7,138 bases of DNA. Origin: DATJPR01 sp035506295 (GTDB lineage Bacteria > Bacteroidota > Ignavibacteria > UBA10030 > UBA6906). Position numbers and translations under genes: made by a program. Below are positions 6,842 to 7,138 of this stretch, one piece after another. Within the stretch, counting starts at the first letter, position 1, and each line of letters starts with the position of its first letter. The stretch lies in the NCBI GenBank assembly GCA_035506295.1, contig DATJPR010000263.1, forward strand, positions 1 to 7,138, read 5' to 3'. A model generated the notes under the pieces. It was not told where the DNA came from, searched no databases, and saw nothing but the letters and a program-made list of their open reading frames with translations.

Positions 6842-6859
6842 CTCCTTTCGTCGAAGGAG
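6842..6859 (-). promoter_or_regulatory. Possible hairpin masking a Shine-Dalgarno sequence
   Basis: On the minus strand CTCCTT is followed by CGACGA and AAGGAG: a perfect 6-bp stem with a 6-nt loop. The 3' arm is a strong SD placed about 9 nt before an ATG at 6833. In RNA the stem would hide the SD. The ATG opens an out-of-frame 56-codon frame overlapping the exported protein gene, so the arrangement could control translation in the leader, or be coincidental. Confidence 0.35.
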
Positions 6860-6915
6860 TTAAGAGCGGGCAAACTTTTTGTTAAGGCTGCAAGGAGTTT
6901 GTTAAGATTGTTAAA
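6859..6915 (+). repeat. Direct repeats GTTAAG/GTTAAA, possible response-regulator boxes
   Basis: GTTAAG occurs at 6859-6864, 6881-6886 and 6901-6906, and GTTAAA at 6910-6915, with start spacings of 22, 20 and 9 bp, close to whole helical turns; the last three copies share TTGTTAA. They lie just upstream of the promoter of the probable histidine kinase gene, roughly -41 to -97 from its expected start site. Such phased direct repeats are typical binding sites for OmpR/PhoB-class regulators; the regulator is not in the window. Confidence 0.4.
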
Positions 6916-6919
6916 ATCA

Positions 6920-6950
6920 TTGCGCGCATGAACACCGCTTGGTATATTTG
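6920..6950 (+). promoter_or_regulatory. Bacteroidota-type promoter of the right-edge gene
   Basis: TTG (6920-6922), a 20-bp spacer and TATATTTG (6943-6950) match the Bacteroidota -33/-7 consensus TTG...TAnnTTTG exactly, with normal spacing. The start codon at 6956 lies only 5 nt beyond the -7 element, so transcription should start at or within a base or two of the ATG and the mRNA would be leaderless or nearly so. TTGCGC with TATATT and 17 bp would also serve a standard sigma-70 enzyme. Confidence 0.55.
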
Positions 6951-6955
6951 CAGTC

Positions 6956-7138
6956 ATGAAGAACCGGACGTACAGCGGTGGCGTTATCCTCGTCGCTCTT
7001 GTGATGCTGTTGCTGGTTCCGCTCCTGGCCTATCTGCAATGGCGCTGGATCGGCCAGTTGAGTGAAGGGGAACTCGAGCGGACGCAAAACAACATCCGGA
7101 TGGCAGCGCTGCATTTTTCCATCGACATCAGCAACGAG
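6956..7138 (+). CDS. Partial gene: membrane protein, probable sensor histidine kinase N-terminus
   Basis: The first 61 codons of a plus-strand gene that leaves the window. The peptide starts MKNRTYSGG and has a strong transmembrane helix at about residues 10-28 (VILVALVMLLLVPLLAYLQ). It continues with LQWRWIGQLSEGELERTQNN (27-46) and IRMAALHFSIDISNE. This 'YLQWRWIGQLSE.E..R...N.R.AA..F..DI' pattern, just after a first membrane helix, is familiar from periplasmic sensor histidine kinases of environmental Bacteroidota and Acidobacteriota. The catalytic domains lie beyond the edge, so the assignment rests on the N-terminus. There is no SD; a promoter with an almost immediate ATG suggests leaderless translation. 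It diverges from the exported-protein gene with 165 bp between starts and has its own repeat-containing upstream region. It might report on envelope state or nutrients, but nothing visible links it to fucose. Confidence 0.65.
   Translation, partial: MKNRTYSGGVILVALVMLLLVPLLAYLQWRWIGQLSEGELERTQNNIRMAALHFSIDISNE

Overview
The window looks like a chromosomal stretch of a fairly GC-rich bacterium, probably from the FCB/Bacteroidota–Ignavibacteria side. I base this on one Bacteroidota-style promoter (TTG, 20 bp, TATATTTG) before the rightmost gene, several exported proteins, and a gene set typical of glycan-degrading members of that group. Phylum assignment is an inference; Acidobacteriota or a related glycan degrader is not excluded. 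Almost everything is on the minus strand, so gene order runs from right to left. Only the gene at the right edge is on the plus strand.

From right to left: (1) 6956-7138 (+), the first 61 codons of a membrane protein that resembles the N-terminus of a sensor histidine kinase; (2) a 165-bp divergent intergenic region with a good Bacteroidota-type promoter, a set of GTTAAG direct repeats and a possible hairpin over a Shine-Dalgarno (SD) sequence; (3) 5975-6790 (-), an exported protein with a CBM9/DOMON-like beta-sandwich signature and unknown function; (4) 4382-5800 (-), an exported GH29 alpha-L-fucosidase of the subfamily-A type; (5) 2790-4370 (-), a second exported GH29 fucosidase of the subfamily-B type, directly behind the first; (6) an AT-richer 450-bp gap carrying two near-identical 21-bp palindromic sites; (7) 1134-2339 (-), a ROK-family winged-helix repressor; (8) 106-1137 (-), a ROK-family sugar kinase overlapping the repressor by ATGA; (9) 1-73 (-), the first 24 codons of another exported protein with an excellent ribosome binding site.

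The set reads as a fucosylated-glycan utilisation locus. Two exported fucosidases of complementary predicted linkage preference would trim fucose from host-like or plant/algal glycans outside the cytoplasm. A ROK repressor, probably sensing a sugar or sugar phosphate, controls at least its own operon with a ROK kinase and another exported protein. ROK kinases do not normally act on L-fucose, so the kinase probably handles another sugar exposed once fucose is removed. The most specific new observation is the pair of palindromic operator candidates before the ROK operon. No RNA genes, CRISPR arrays or mobile elements were found.
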